Shown: positions 28,285 through 36,999 of the stretch, piece by piece
Layout: each line of letters opens with the position of its first letter
Position numbering within the stretch: position 1 is the stretch's first letter
From: Neobacillus sp. YX16
GTDB lineage: Bacteria; Bacillota; Bacilli; Bacillales; Cytobacillaceae
Assembly: GCF_030123505.1 (NCBI RefSeq)
Contig: NZ_CP126115.1
Location: 1,006,001 to 1,070,000, forward strand
DNA length: 64,000 nucleotides
Reading direction: 5' to 3'
The notes under the pieces: model-generated
Databases searched by the model: none
The model's input: only the letters and a program-made list of their open reading frames with translations
Told to the model about the DNA's origin: nothing
Position numbers and translations under genes: made by a program

Positions 28285-29220
28285 ATGAAATTAATTGACC
28301 TCCATTGTGATGCATTACTTAAACTTTCAGAAGGAAAAGGCTCGCTGCGTTTTGCAAATGCAAAAGAATTGCAGACGAATAAAATGAGGCTGCATAAAGG
28401 GCAAGTCAAGGTTCAGTGCTTTGCCATATTTATTGAGCCAGACATTCCTTCTGACCAGAAATTTCAAGAAGCACTCGTACAAATTGATTATTTTTACAAA
28501 GAAGTACTCGGGAAAAACCAAGATATGATTCACATTAAAGAATGGTCTGATTTTGAAAACATTAATATCGGCCAAATTGGTGCCATGCTAACCCTTGAAG
28601 GTGTGGACGCCATCGGCAACGATATAACGAAACTCCACATCCTTTATCAACTGGGTGTTCGTTCGGTGGGTTTGACATGGAATAATGCGAATTTAGCTGC
28701 AGATGGAGCCGGCGAACCACGTGGCGGCGGGCTTACGCTTTTTGGGAAAGAGATCGTGCAGTTTAATAATGACCATCAAATTCTGACGGATATCTCTCAT
28801 TTGAGCGACAAGGGGATTTGGGAGGTCATACAATTAGCTAAATATCCAATCGCCAGTCATTCAAATTCAAGATCTATTTGTCATCATCTCCGCAACTTAA
28901 CAGATGAACAAGCGACTGCGATGTTTAAAAGAAATGCGATGGTTCATGTTGTCTATTACCCCCCATTCGTAAAGGAAGCTGGAGAGGTGAAAATTTCAGA
29001 CTTAATAAAGCATATCGACCACTTCTGTTCTTTAGGCGGTGTGAAGCATATTGGGTTAGGCTCTGATTTCGATGGAATATCAGTGTTTATTACTGATTTA
29101 GAGGACGCTTCGAAATCCCAAAATCTCATAATTGAATTATTAAAGCATTTTAAAGAGGATGAGGTGAGAGGCTTTGCTTACCAAAACTTCCTCGACCACC
29201 GTCCGGGAGTGTTAGGATGA
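28285..29220 (+). CDS. membrane dipeptidase-like peptidase (M19 family)
   Basis: 311 aa. Zinc motif DLHCDAL at the start, LTLEGVDAIG (bridging Glu), GLTWNNAN, LTDISHLSDKGIWEV, ASHSNSR and GLGSDFDG follow the renal-dipeptidase order. It hydrolyses dipeptides, in bacteria often with D-residues. RBS AAAGGAG is 11 nt away. It overlaps the next peptidase by four bases. No signal peptide, so cytoplasmic. Confidence 0.92.
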   Translation: MKLIDLHCDALLKLSEGKGSLRFANAKELQTNKMRLHKGQVKVQCFAIFIEPDIPSDQKFQEALVQIDYFYKEVLGKNQDMIHIKEWSDFENINIGQIGAMLTLEGVDAIGNDITKLHILYQLGVRSVGLTWNNANLAADGAGEPRGGGLTLFGKEIVQFNNDHQILTDISHLSDKGIWEVIQLAKYPIASHSNSRSICHHLRNLTDEQATAMFKRNAMVHVVYYPPFVKEAGEVKISDLIKHIDHFCSLGGVKHIGLGSDFDGISVFITDLEDASKSQNLIIELLKHFKEDEVRGFAYQNFLDHRPGVLG

Positions 29221-30245
29221 AAGTTAGGCAGAATGGAATAAGTGTTGGCATGTTGCCGACAGGTCCAAAAAATTGCATTACTGATGTTGCAGGCGTAAAG
29301 GTAGGTCATGTAACGCTTGATTATCCGCTGGATCAAGCAGGAGATGACTATGCTTGTACCGGAGTAACAGCGATACTGCCTCACAAAGGCAATGTATTTA
29401 AACAGAAAGTAACAGCTTCGAGTTATGTGATTAATGGCTTTGGAAAAACAACCGGCCTAGTTCAAGTAAATGAATTGGGACAGCTTGAATCACCGATTAT
29501 GTTAACAAATACGTTTGGAGTACCTGCTGTCACTCAAGGGACTTTAGAATACATGCTGGCGGAGAATCCTGAAATTGGGGAAACAACAGGTACAATTAAC
29601 ATAGTTGTTGGAGAATGCAATGATAGTTACTTGAATTCCATTAGGAAATTTCCAGTTAAACCGGAGCATGCAATAGAAGCGATTAGAGATGCTTCAGACC
29701 ATCAGGCTGAGGAAGGGGCTGTTGGTGCTGGTAAAGGGATGATTTGCTTTGGTTACAAAGGAGGGATTGGTACGTCTTCGCGTACCATCGGAGAATACAC
29801 CATTGGCTGTTTAGTTCTAAGCAACTTTGGTAAAAAGGAAGAACACCAGACATTTCGGTATTCAAAAGTGGAGGGGCTCTCAGATACATCAGATGGCTCG
29901 ATTATCATTGTGCTCGCAACAGATGCTCCTTTAAGTGACAGGCAGCTATTGCGTTTATCCAAACGCTGTGGAATTGGTCTCGGCAGAACAGGCAGTCATT
30001 TCAGCCATGGCAGCGGGGATATTGTCATTGCCTTTTCGACAGCTCATAAATCAGACCATTTTTCCGAAGAATCGACGGAAGAAAGGATCCAGCTTCGCGA
30101 AGACCATCCCCTGATGAACCAGCTATTTACGGGCGCTGCAGAAGCAGCAGAGGAAGCAATCCTAAACTCACTTTCACAGGCAGTGACCACAAAAGGAAGA
30201 GCGGGAAGAGTTGTAAATAATATTACCTTTACGGGCGAGGAATGA
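29217..30245 (+). CDS. P1-family aminopeptidase (DmpA type)
   Basis: 342 aa. Ntn-type fold with autocleavage before the catalytic Ser in DTSDGSIIIVLATDAPLSDRQL; also NCITDVAGVKVGHVTL and TNTFGVPAVTQGTLEYML. DmpA-type enzymes release N-terminal D- or L-residues or beta-peptides. ATGA overlap with the M19 gene suggests coupled use on peptides with unusual residues. Confidence 0.9.
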   Translation: MKVRQNGISVGMLPTGPKNCITDVAGVKVGHVTLDYPLDQAGDDYACTGVTAILPHKGNVFKQKVTASSYVINGFGKTTGLVQVNELGQLESPIMLTNTFGVPAVTQGTLEYMLAENPEIGETTGTINIVVGECNDSYLNSIRKFPVKPEHAIEAIRDASDHQAEEGAVGAGKGMICFGYKGGIGTSSRTIGEYTIGCLVLSNFGKKEEHQTFRYSKVEGLSDTSDGSIIIVLATDAPLSDRQLLRLSKRCGIGLGRTGSHFSHGSGDIVIAFSTAHKSDHFSEESTEERIQLREDHPLMNQLFTGAAEAAEEAILNSLSQAVTTKGRAGRVVNNITFTGEE

Positions 30246-30250
30246 ATGAT

Positions 30251-30481
30251 ATGTATCTAACCATAAAAGAAACAGCAGAATATTTATCCATGCCAGAAAC
30301 AAAAATAGAAGAACTAATCAAACAAAAAAAAATCCGAGCCATCCATGACGGAGAAGGCTGGATCATCAACAAAGAACAATTCAACACCCATCTAAAACAA
30401 ATCGAAAAATACAAACACCTGGTCGAAGAAATCCTCAGCGAACCCATCCCAGAAGACCACGATATTAAGGATGAGGACTGA
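30251..30481 (+). CDS. small helix-turn-helix (excisionase/MerR-like) DNA-binding protein
   Basis: 76 aa from ATG 30251 (alternative ATG 30242). An HTH_17-type domain covers residues 1-50: YLTIKETAEYLSMPETKIEELIKQKKIRAIHDGEGWIINK, with an acidic C-terminus. Such proteins bind DNA as excisionases or small regulators. It is joined to the peptidase pair at the stop codon, so it may regulate it. Confidence 0.75.
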   Translation: MYLTIKETAEYLSMPETKIEELIKQKKIRAIHDGEGWIINKEQFNTHLKQIEKYKHLVEEILSEPIPEDHDIKDED

Positions 30482-30495
30482 TGGGTGCTTAAATG

Positions 30496-30528
30496 GGTGC
30501 CTGTCACCGTCCGTGGACAGTGTCCACG
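30496..30528. repeat. two adjacent short palindromes
   Basis: GGTGCCTGTCACC (30496-30508) and CGTGGACA-G-TGTCCACG (30512-30528, perfect 8-bp dyad). They lie in the 92-bp gap before the DUF488 gene with no T-run. They could be binding sites or an intergenic repeat. Confidence 0.5.
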
Positions 30529-30573
30529 TGGAATGGACACTAACCCAAAACGCTTAATAAGGAGGGGTTTCTA

Positions 30574-30939
30574 GTGGGGGATTTTTTCTTGAAAAGAGTT
30601 TATGAATCATATGATGAGTCAGATGGTTTTCGGATTTTAGTGGATCGATTGTGGCCGCGTGGGATTTCGAAGGAGGCTGCTAGGTTGACGGCTTGGCAGA
30701 AGGAGGTGGCTCCTAGTCCTGAGCTTCGTAAGTGGTTTTGCCACAAGCCCGAGTTGTTTGAGGAGTTTCGTGTAAAATACATAGAGGAATTGCGTACGGA
30801 TGAACAGAAACAGAAGATAATAAAAGAAATTATTACCATGACATCAAAGGGGAGAGTTACTCTACTGTACGGAGCAAAGGATCCTGTATATAATCATGCA
30901 ATTGTTTTGCAAGATGAGTTAAACAAAATCATAGATTAA
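30574..30939 (+). CDS. DUF488-family protein
   Basis: 121 aa from GTG 30574 (RBS AAGGAGGGG). YeaO-type DUF488: KRVYESYDESDGFRILVDRLWPRGISKEAA, the tryptophan-rich middle WQKEVAPSPELRKWFCHKPELFEEF, and VTLLYGAKDPVYNHAIVLQ. Function of the family is not established. Followed by a terminator-like hairpin (GAGCC/GGCTCTTTT) near 30957-30983. Confidence 0.88.
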   Translation: MGDFFLKRVYESYDESDGFRILVDRLWPRGISKEAARLTAWQKEVAPSPELRKWFCHKPELFEEFRVKYIEELRTDEQKQKIIKEIITMTSKGRVTLLYGAKDPVYNHAIVLQDELNKIID

Positions 30940-31028
30940 GAAAAAGAAAAGAAGAGGAGCCCTTCCATAAAAAAGGCTCTTTTCTTACGTTTAGTAGTTC
31001 AGATAACGTGGAGATACAATAGAATTAA

Positions 31029-31220
31029 CAGAACATCAAATTACTGGAAGATATTATTTCTAAAACACAAGCTACAAATGAATTTTTTATAAATAAGGCT
31101 ATTAGTTGTGCACTAAGAGAATATGGAAAAGATTACCCTAATAAAGTAATAGAATTGGCAAGTAAATATCCATTATCAAAGTTTAGCAAGAGAGAAGCTT
31201 TAAAACAAATAGCACTTTAA
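31029..31220 (+). pseudogene. remnant of a DNA alkylation repair (AlkD-like) gene, C-terminal end
   Basis: An open frame without a start gives about 60 residues: LLEDIISKTQATNEFFINKA, then ISCALREYGKDYPNKVIELA, then SKFSKREALKQIAL, then stop. This matches my recollection of the C-terminus of AlkD-type HEAT-repeat glycosylases (NEFFINKAISWALREY, LSKREALK). The N-terminal three quarters are absent and a stop lies just upstream, so it is a decayed fragment. Confidence 0.7.
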
Positions 31221-32058
31221 TCAATTTTCGATCAAAGGACTGTTAATTGTAGATTACTCCCATAAAAGAAGAGCTCAGCAGTCGTTTTGGAATCGTTATT
31301 GGGTCAGATCATAATTGGCGAGTTTCTTTATTAGGAATATAAAAACCTTATTTATATAAATATAACCTCTTTTACTTGTGTAAGGTTAACCGTAATGCAT
31401 CAAAATGAGGTTCTCTTGGATTTTTGAGATAAAACTCACTCCCTTTTTAGATGTATTGCCCTTAATCAGTAACCAGTAAAAGTAAAATAAGCGGAGATTT
31501 TCCGGTTAGTTTCAGAATAGGGTTCGTTTCGGGGGATATAAGGGGAGGTTTTCCGGTTATTCAAAGCAATATCCACCATTTTAACGTTTTTCGAATCAAT
31601 AGGCGGAATCTCTCCGTCTATTTAAGCGAATTTCAAGGCTATTTACAAAATAAGCGAAATTTTTCCGTCTATTTATCAGATCGGATGTTTAACCGTATCC
31701 CCCAGCCGATATGGCGGACCTTCTGAATTCTGGATGCAGGAATCAACAGCTTTTTATCGACCAGCTATAAAGATCAATAAAATTGGTACTAAAAACGGTA
31801 CTGCAAATAACAGAAGTTTTGACCCTCTATAATAACAAAGCACCCGAAAATGGAACCCTTTACAATATAAACTCTGAGCTTTTTTTAGTGCTATTTACTG
31901 TATGAATTTCAACTGTTATTTAGTCTGTAATTTAAGGTTTTCCACAATGGCTGAACTACTTATTTTCATGTATATATCTTTATTTATCTTAGAGGATTAT
32001 GACATAAATCTCTTGAATATGTAGGATATAGATTTGATCAATGGAGGTACAAATCCTT
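31221..32058. other. long intergenic region with degenerate repeats, no gene found
   Basis: About 840 bp. Four diverged copies of a motif like AATAAGCGGAGATTTTCCGG lie near 31488, 31540, 31600 and 31655. Each has a purine block and a TTCCG block that pair as a small hairpin. No open frame with an RBS is seen. Decay next to the AlkD remnant suggests a formerly coding stretch. Confidence 0.6.
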
Positions 32059-32415
32059 ATGAAATTTTATTCCTTTAGTAAAGAGAATGGTAAGCAGATT
32101 ACAAAATTTAATTCTGATTTTATTATGACTCGAATCATACAAACAAATAAGGATGCTTCAATTGGTTGTATGCATTTAGGTGGAAATGGCTTGATAGGTT
32201 TTCACCAAGCAGTAGGACCCCAACTATTGTTAATCTTAAATGGAGAAGGTTTGGTAAGTATTAATCAGGAAGAATATCATAAAGTACAACCTGGTGATGC
32301 TGTGTTTTGGGAAAAAGACGAATGGCACGAAACAAAATCAGAAAATGGATTAACAGCTATTGTGATTGAAAGTGAAGAGTTAAATCCATCAGCCTTCATG
32401 ACTTCAAAAAATTAA
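32059..32415 (+). CDS. small cupin-domain protein
   Basis: 118 aa from ATG 32059, with RBS ATGGAGG 11 nt upstream (an ATG at 32041 overlaps that RBS). Single cupin barrel: GCMHLGGNGLIGFHQAV, then LLLILNGEGLVSINQEEYHKVQPGDAVFWEKDEWHET. The first metal motif is incomplete (one His), so it may bind a ligand without being an enzyme. Isolated gene. Confidence 0.85.
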   Translation: MKFYSFSKENGKQITKFNSDFIMTRIIQTNKDASIGCMHLGGNGLIGFHQAVGPQLLLILNGEGLVSINQEEYHKVQPGDAVFWEKDEWHETKSENGLTAIVIESEELNPSAFMTSKN

Positions 32416-32508
32416 CATTACACTTGGAGTTAAACTCACAGATCCTACATGAGTCTGGGTGTCACTGGGAAAACTCCTAAATAAATCAACACAAATAGGA
32501 GTTTTATA

Positions 32509-33243
32509 ATGAAAAATTATTTATTATTATTTTGTATGATATTAATCCTGTTTGGAACTTATACCGGTATTCATGGCTCTTCGGCCAGTACTAAGGTCAT
32601 TAATCTTGTAGCCCTCGGTGATTCCATCACACATGGAATAGGGGACCCTGCAAAAAAGGGATACATAGATGGGATTAAAGTGAAGCTGGAAGATATACAG
32701 AAAACTCCTGTCAAAGTGAGTAACTTCGCTATACCAAGGTATTCTAGTGATAAAGTTCTCGAACAACTGCAGGATAAAAAAATCAACACGCAGATTAAAA
32801 AGGCTAGTTATATCATTCTTTATATCGGAACGAATGATTTTAGAAAGAGTGCTAATTATCAATTTAACCCACTTGATGTAAAAAGAGTAAATGATGGTAA
32901 AGTTACATTCACAACCAACCTTACTAAAATCCTTGAAAGCATAAGGAAAAATAATTCTTCTGCTCCTATTTTTGTGCTAGGTTTATATCAACCCTATGTC
33001 GAATATTCAAATCGCAAGGAAATTCTAAGCACCATAAAAGATTGGAATGATGAAATTGTCAAAGTGACAGATAATTTCGATCGAATTGAATATGTAGCCA
33101 CGCTTGATCTATTTCAAGATAAACCCAAAAGTACGTATTTCAGTGATTCTTTACATCCCAATCCTGCTGGCTATAAATTAATTGCTAATCGATTATCTGA
33201 AAAAGTATTAAAGGAAATTGGTTTTAAATCATCAGTGAATTAG
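32509..33243 (+). CDS. secreted SGNH/GDSL hydrolase
   Basis: 244 aa. Signal peptide MKNYLLLFCMILILFGTYTG, then GDSL block I VALGDSITHGIGD, block III IILYIGTNDF and block V DSLHPNPAGYKLIA give the Ser, Asn and Asp/His catalytic set. Probably a secreted esterase or lipase of the YpmR/LipC type; substrate unknown. RBS AATAGGAG. Confidence 0.9.
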   Translation: MKNYLLLFCMILILFGTYTGIHGSSASTKVINLVALGDSITHGIGDPAKKGYIDGIKVKLEDIQKTPVKVSNFAIPRYSSDKVLEQLQDKKINTQIKKASYIILYIGTNDFRKSANYQFNPLDVKRVNDGKVTFTTNLTKILESIRKNNSSAPIFVLGLYQPYVEYSNRKEILSTIKDWNDEIVKVTDNFDRIEYVATLDLFQDKPKSTYFSDSLHPNPAGYKLIANRLSEKVLKEIGFKSSVN

Positions 33244-33295
33244 AAAACATAGTGATAACAGGCTATGAATAAAGGAATAAAAAGGAGTATTTTGA

Positions 33296-33763
33296 ATGAT
33301 AACACTAAACGAAAAACCCGTTGTAAAAGCAGAAATGCTTATTCGCAAACCCGTTGGGGAAGTATATGAAGCTTTTATCAACCCTGAAATCACTACAAAG
33401 TTCTGGTTCACCAAAAGCAGCGGAAGATTAGAAGAGGGTAAAACGGTCAGGTGGGACTGGGAAATGTATGGTGTTGGGGATGAATTATATGTTAAGAAAT
33501 TAGAGCAAAACAAGGTAATTAGAATTGAATGGACCGACGGTACACAGGTTGAGTGGCTATTTACTCCCCGAACAGATAATCAAACCTTTGTTTCCATCAC
33601 AAACTCAGGCTTTTCTGGAACTGGCGATGAAATGGTAAACCAAGCGATTGATTCAATGGGAGGATACACAATGGTACTCTCTGGATTAAAAGCGTATCTA
33701 GAGCACAACATTCAATTAAATCTTGTAGCCGACAAGGCACCAGATGCGAACGTAAATTGGTAA
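33296..33763 (+). CDS. SRPBCC/AHSA1-family protein
   Basis: 155 aa. START-like fold: RKPVGEVYEAFINPEITTKFWFTKSSGRLEEGKTVRWDWEMYG, then the C-terminal helix AIDSMGGYTMVLSGLKAYLEH. Related to the C-terminal domain of Hsp90 ATPase activator Aha1; in Bacillus such proteins are of unknown ligand. RBS AAAAGGAG. Confidence 0.88.
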   Translation: MITLNEKPVVKAEMLIRKPVGEVYEAFINPEITTKFWFTKSSGRLEEGKTVRWDWEMYGVGDELYVKKLEQNKVIRIEWTDGTQVEWLFTPRTDNQTFVSITNSGFSGTGDEMVNQAIDSMGGYTMVLSGLKAYLEHNIQLNLVADKAPDANVNW

Positions 33764-33844
33764 GAGTAATAAGGCAGCTAAATCCCCTTGATTTAGTCTG
33801 CCGTTTTGTCATGAATGAAGCAGAGTTAAAAGGGAGTACAGAAA

Positions 33845-34705
33845 ATGGAGAAATATATAGAGCGCATTAAACAGGTTTACCCTAGCCTGTCCATCCTGGA
33901 TTGTCAGCTAAATGAAATTGGCCAAAATAATGATGTAATAATTGTAAATGGATCAATCGTTTTTAGATTTCCAAAGTATCAAATGGGGATAGATAATTTA
34001 AAAAAAGAGACTGAGATATTAGAAGCTATTTATAGCAATGTATCTATTCCGATACCAAATCCTATCTATCAATCTTTTGAAAATTGGGAAGCAGGGAAAG
34101 CTTTTGTCGGCTATGAGTTAATTCAAGGGTCTCCATTATGGAAAACAAGTTTCGCAAGCATTAAAGATGAAGAAGTATTAAATAGACTTGCATCACAACT
34201 TGTTAACTTTCTTATCGAGATACATTCCACTTCTAAAAAAACACTGCCATTAAAGGAAACCAATCCCCGTGAACAAATGATAAACCTCTATCAAAGAATA
34301 CAAATTAAACTGTATCCCTTTATGAGGGAAGAAGCACAACGACAAATCTCTGATTCGTTTGAAACCTTCCTATATAGCAAAACATGCATAAACTTAAACA
34401 CCACTTTGATCCATGGTGATTTTGGGGCAACCAATATTCTATGGAATCCTGATACCTATGAACTATCGGGGATTATAGATTTTGGCGGCAGTGGTATAGG
34501 TGACCCCGCCTATGACTTTGCAGGAATCCTATCCAGTTACGGGAAAGATTTTTTTAATATATGTTTGAATTTGTATCCAAATGGAACCGAAATAGCTGAA
34601 CGAGTTAAGTTTTATAGAAGTACCTTCGCATTACAAGAAGCCCTGCATGGGGTGGAAAATAACGATGTAGAAGCATTTGAAAATGGGATAAAGGCATATC
34701 GATAA
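33845..34705 (+). CDS. aminoglycoside phosphotransferase (APH)-family kinase
   Basis: 286 aa. Catalytic loop LIHGDFGATNILWN and metal motif IIDFGGSGIGDPAYDFA match APH and related small-molecule kinases; IVFRFPKYQMGIDNLKKETEIL holds the ATP lysine region. The substrate cannot be read from sequence. It could be an antibiotic-modifying enzyme (macrolide or aminoglycoside) or a metabolic kinase; no resistance context is seen. Confidence 0.85.
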   Translation: MEKYIERIKQVYPSLSILDCQLNEIGQNNDVIIVNGSIVFRFPKYQMGIDNLKKETEILEAIYSNVSIPIPNPIYQSFENWEAGKAFVGYELIQGSPLWKTSFASIKDEEVLNRLASQLVNFLIEIHSTSKKTLPLKETNPREQMINLYQRIQIKLYPFMREEAQRQISDSFETFLYSKTCINLNTTLIHGDFGATNILWNPDTYELSGIIDFGGSGIGDPAYDFAGILSSYGKDFFNICLNLYPNGTEIAERVKFYRSTFALQEALHGVENNDVEAFENGIKAYR

Positions 34706-34816
34706 ACTTCAAACAGAGTTCTTAGATTCTTAAAAAACTGTCTCCAATAGAACCTCATATAGTTCTTAATGCTTAATTTTGTGCTTTCCTCCGATAAAGA
34801 AATAAAGAGAAATTAG

Positions 34817-34846
34817 GTATATTCTCCTGCCATTTTAAGCATTATA
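34817..34846 (+). promoter_or_regulatory. sigma-G/F-like promoter of the spore-protein-like gene
   Basis: GTATA (34817-34821), 18-nt spacer, CATTATA (34840-34846) fits the forespore promoter pattern GHATR-N17/18-CATNHTA. It lies about 48 bp before the 44-aa gene. Confidence 0.6.
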
Positions 34847-34893
34847 AAAGATGTTGCTAGCCCAACATACATAATAAGGAGGAAATACAAATA

Positions 34894-35028
34894 ATGACCA
34901 ATAAAAATAACAATCGTAACCAACCTCATACTGGTGGAAGCAAAGCCGATACGGAATTTGGTTCAGAACAAGGATTAAGTAAGAAAGCAAGGAAACAAGC
35001 TGCAAGAGATAATAAAAAGAACTCCTAA
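34894..35028 (+). CDS. small acid-soluble spore protein-like, 44 aa
   Basis: ATG 34894 with RBS AAGGAGG; 44 codons ending at 35028. Very hydrophilic: MTNKNNNRNQPHTGG, then SKADTEFGSEQGLSKKARKQ, then AARDNKKNS. TEFGSE resembles the germination-protease site TEFASE of gamma-type SASPs. With the sigma-G-like promoter and a terminator behind it, a forespore role is likely. It is too short for the classical SspE, so the exact class is open. Confidence 0.7.
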   Translation: MTNKNNNRNQPHTGGSKADTEFGSEQGLSKKARKQAARDNKKNS

Positions 35029-35061
35029 ATTAAAGTGGAAAACGCATCACAAGTAAAACAA

Positions 35062-35086
35062 GGTGTTGCTGCGGCAACATCTTTTT
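35062..35086 (+). terminator. terminator of the spore-protein-like gene
   Basis: Stem TGTTGC/GCAACA extended by two outer pairs, loop TGCG, followed by CTTTTT, 34 nt after the stop. Confidence 0.75.
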
Positions 35087-35145
35087 ACTTATTCTAACGG
35101 GTGAGGTTAGACTTAAAGCCAAAGAGATAATAAAGAAATCCAGTT

Positions 35146-35602
35146 TTATTCACTGGATTTTGTTCGAGATATGTACAATTGGTAGGGGTAAATAACAAGA
35201 GCAAAGCAGATCGAAACAAAAAAAACGTGTTTGGATTTATAATTTACTAATTTATAGACCTTTAATTTTTGCATTATCCAGTTAATCGGATAAGAAAGAA
35301 ATAAGTCCATAAACGTATTAATCAAAAGGTATAACCAGAATTTTCCGAAGGGTCAAACGAAAAATCCAAATCGTGCCTATAAAGAATGGCCCTAATGTAA
35401 AGCTCAAATCATTAATAACTTTATTTAGTAATCCGCCTTTTACTGTCCACCATTTAAAAGGAACAGATAACATAGAATTAATCGCAACAAGTAAAGACGC
35501 TAAGATTGCAACGGGTGTATATTTTTTAAACACATTTTTTGGAATAAAGAAAACAGTTGACCACGGTATTAATAAAAGACTAATTCTAATTATAGCTACC
35601 AA
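35146..35602 (-). pseudogene. small membrane protein gene with a +1 frameshift
   Basis: Start TTG 35602 has a good RBS (AAGGAGTA). The first frame encodes about 85 sensible residues with three hydrophobic helices (IIRISLLLIPWSTVFFIP, VAILASLLVAINSML, FFIGTIWIFRLT) and then stops at 35318. Dropping one C from the CCC at 35350-35352 joins it to FWLYLLINTFMDLFLSYPIN and continues to TKSSE at 35146, restoring a 151-aa protein. The break is therefore a single-base insertion. Family not named with confidence. Confidence 0.75.
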
Positions 35603-36088
35603 CTTTATAATACTCCTTAGCTGTTTTCCTTTATGTTGCTTAAGACAGGAAAAAATATACTTTTATTCTTATAAATGTAGCGCTCGGATAGATTTTGCCA
35701 GTGTACGGACATTGTCCTTCAATATTAAGAATGCAACCTGTCACATAAGCATAAGTATTCCATAAGTATTATATAATTCTACATTGCTATAAAAAGGCAA
35801 GCACGGTTGTGTTTGCCTTTTTAATATGTCCCGTTTATTTACCCGTTAAGGTAAATAGGGAGTATTTTTTTCGTTAAATATTGTGAAGGTTTTCACTTAA
35901 ACTATAAAGGACTTTCCTTAAAGAACCGGCTGCCAACCCAGTCGGGTTTTTTTTATTGAACTAAAGAAGTAGGATAGTTGAACAGGAAATTCGAAAATTT
36001 ACGGATATTTTCCTAATCATTTATTTGTTAAGATAAGGATGTAGGTAGTATAGGTACATAGAAAAGTAGATGGAGGAGCAATTCTTTC
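35603..36088. other. intergenic region, terminator and dispersed motif only
   Basis: It holds a stem (AAAAAGGCAA 35791-35800 with TTGCCTTTTT 35813-35822) that would terminate in either direction. At 35958-35982 is a copy of the GAACTAA..AGGATAGTTGAA motif also seen at 36855, 38531, 41509 and 43343. No gene is seen; the plus-strand frame 35373-35765 is antisense to the frameshifted gene. Confidence 0.55.
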
Positions 36089-36823
36089 GTGAGGTTAATA
36101 AAAGTTATTTTTGCATCAGTAATTATATCAATAATTATTTCACTATTTGTTTCATTATTAAATTACATTCCATTATCAAAAAGAGAACCTGATATTTACT
36201 ATTTTTCAATTGGAGAAAGTTTAATCTTCGGAATGTTGTATATCACTCCAATTTTGTTCTTGGTGAGTATCATAGCCTTTATTATCTATATATTAATTGG
36301 GAAGATTAAACGTTTTTCCCATTTAACTAATGTACTTTTAAGTATATTAATATCAGGTACAATAACATCGCTAACTATCTTTGTCATTGACAAAAACAAT
36401 GAAACTGACGATATTTACTTGATACCTAAAGGATTTGAAGGAGATGTTTTTGCTTTCTACAATATCAAAGGGGCACCGATGGTTAAAACTGAAAATGGCT
36501 ATGAAGTGCATGTTATTAATGAAAAAGGATATTTCGTAACTTCGAAACCTGATATGGATTATGGCACAGTAACGGATAAATACTATTATGTAGATGAAAA
36601 AGGTGATCGAACTCCAATTAGCAATAAATGTGTTAGTTTATTCGGAACGCTTGGATTTTCAACATTTGACTATGACGAAGAAATCGATTTAAATTATACA
36701 GGTTTCAAGCTAACAAAAGATAAATGTAGCGATGAATTTATGACGGAAAGTAATGGTGCGGAAGAAAGTCAGGAAGAGATTATCCGTGAAATATTGAAGC
36801 ATTACTATGGAGTTGAACAATAA
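36089..36823 (+). CDS. membrane protein with DUF6843-like domain
   Basis: 244 aa from GTG 36089 with RBS TGGAGGAG. Three membrane helices in the first 115 residues (VIFASVIISIIISLFVSLL, MLYITPILFLVSIIAFIIY, VLLSILISGTITSLTIFVI). A soluble domain follows: YLIPKGFEGDVFAFYN, then GYEVHVINEKGYFVTSKPDM, then YYVDEKGDRTPI. I associate this domain with DUF6843 of Bacillaceae; function unknown. Confidence 0.8.
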   Translation: MRLIKVIFASVIISIIISLFVSLLNYIPLSKREPDIYYFSIGESLIFGMLYITPILFLVSIIAFIIYILIGKIKRFSHLTNVLLSILISGTITSLTIFVIDKNNETDDIYLIPKGFEGDVFAFYNIKGAPMVKTENGYEVHVINEKGYFVTSKPDMDYGTVTDKYYYVDEKGDRTPISNKCVSLFGTLGFSTFDYDEEIDLNYTGFKLTKDKCSDEFMTESNGAEESQEEIIREILKHYYGVEQ

Positions 36824-36943
36824 ATTGCAAGTAAACTTTTTGATAAATATATCTTGTTGAACTAAACCAGCTAATAGTTTGTCAACATTTTTCAATTAAA
36901 AGTTTAATAACCTCATGTTATACTAAAAATATTCATGCCAAAT

Positions 36944-36975
36944 AACCTTCCGTTATGCTCTTTTTGGAAGGTTTT
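36944..36975 (+). terminator. terminator after the DUF6843-like gene
   Basis: AACCTTCC (36944-36951) pairs with GGAAGGTT (36966-36973), followed by TTTTG. It separates the host gene from the IS110 remnant on the opposite strand. Confidence 0.65.
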
Positions 36976-36999
36976 GTTGTATTTAGTTAGATATAGATT

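Noticed and set aside
27888..28409. 173-aa minus-strand frame over the TIR element
   Set aside because: It runs through the inverted-repeat element and into the M19 gene antisense; composition is that of the repeat.
33845..34705. APH-family protein as an antibiotic-resistance gene
   Set aside because: Kinase motifs are clear but nothing in sequence or context shows an antibiotic substrate.
35373..35765. 130-aa plus-strand frame
   Set aside because: Antisense to the frameshifted membrane gene, no RBS, no sensible protein features.
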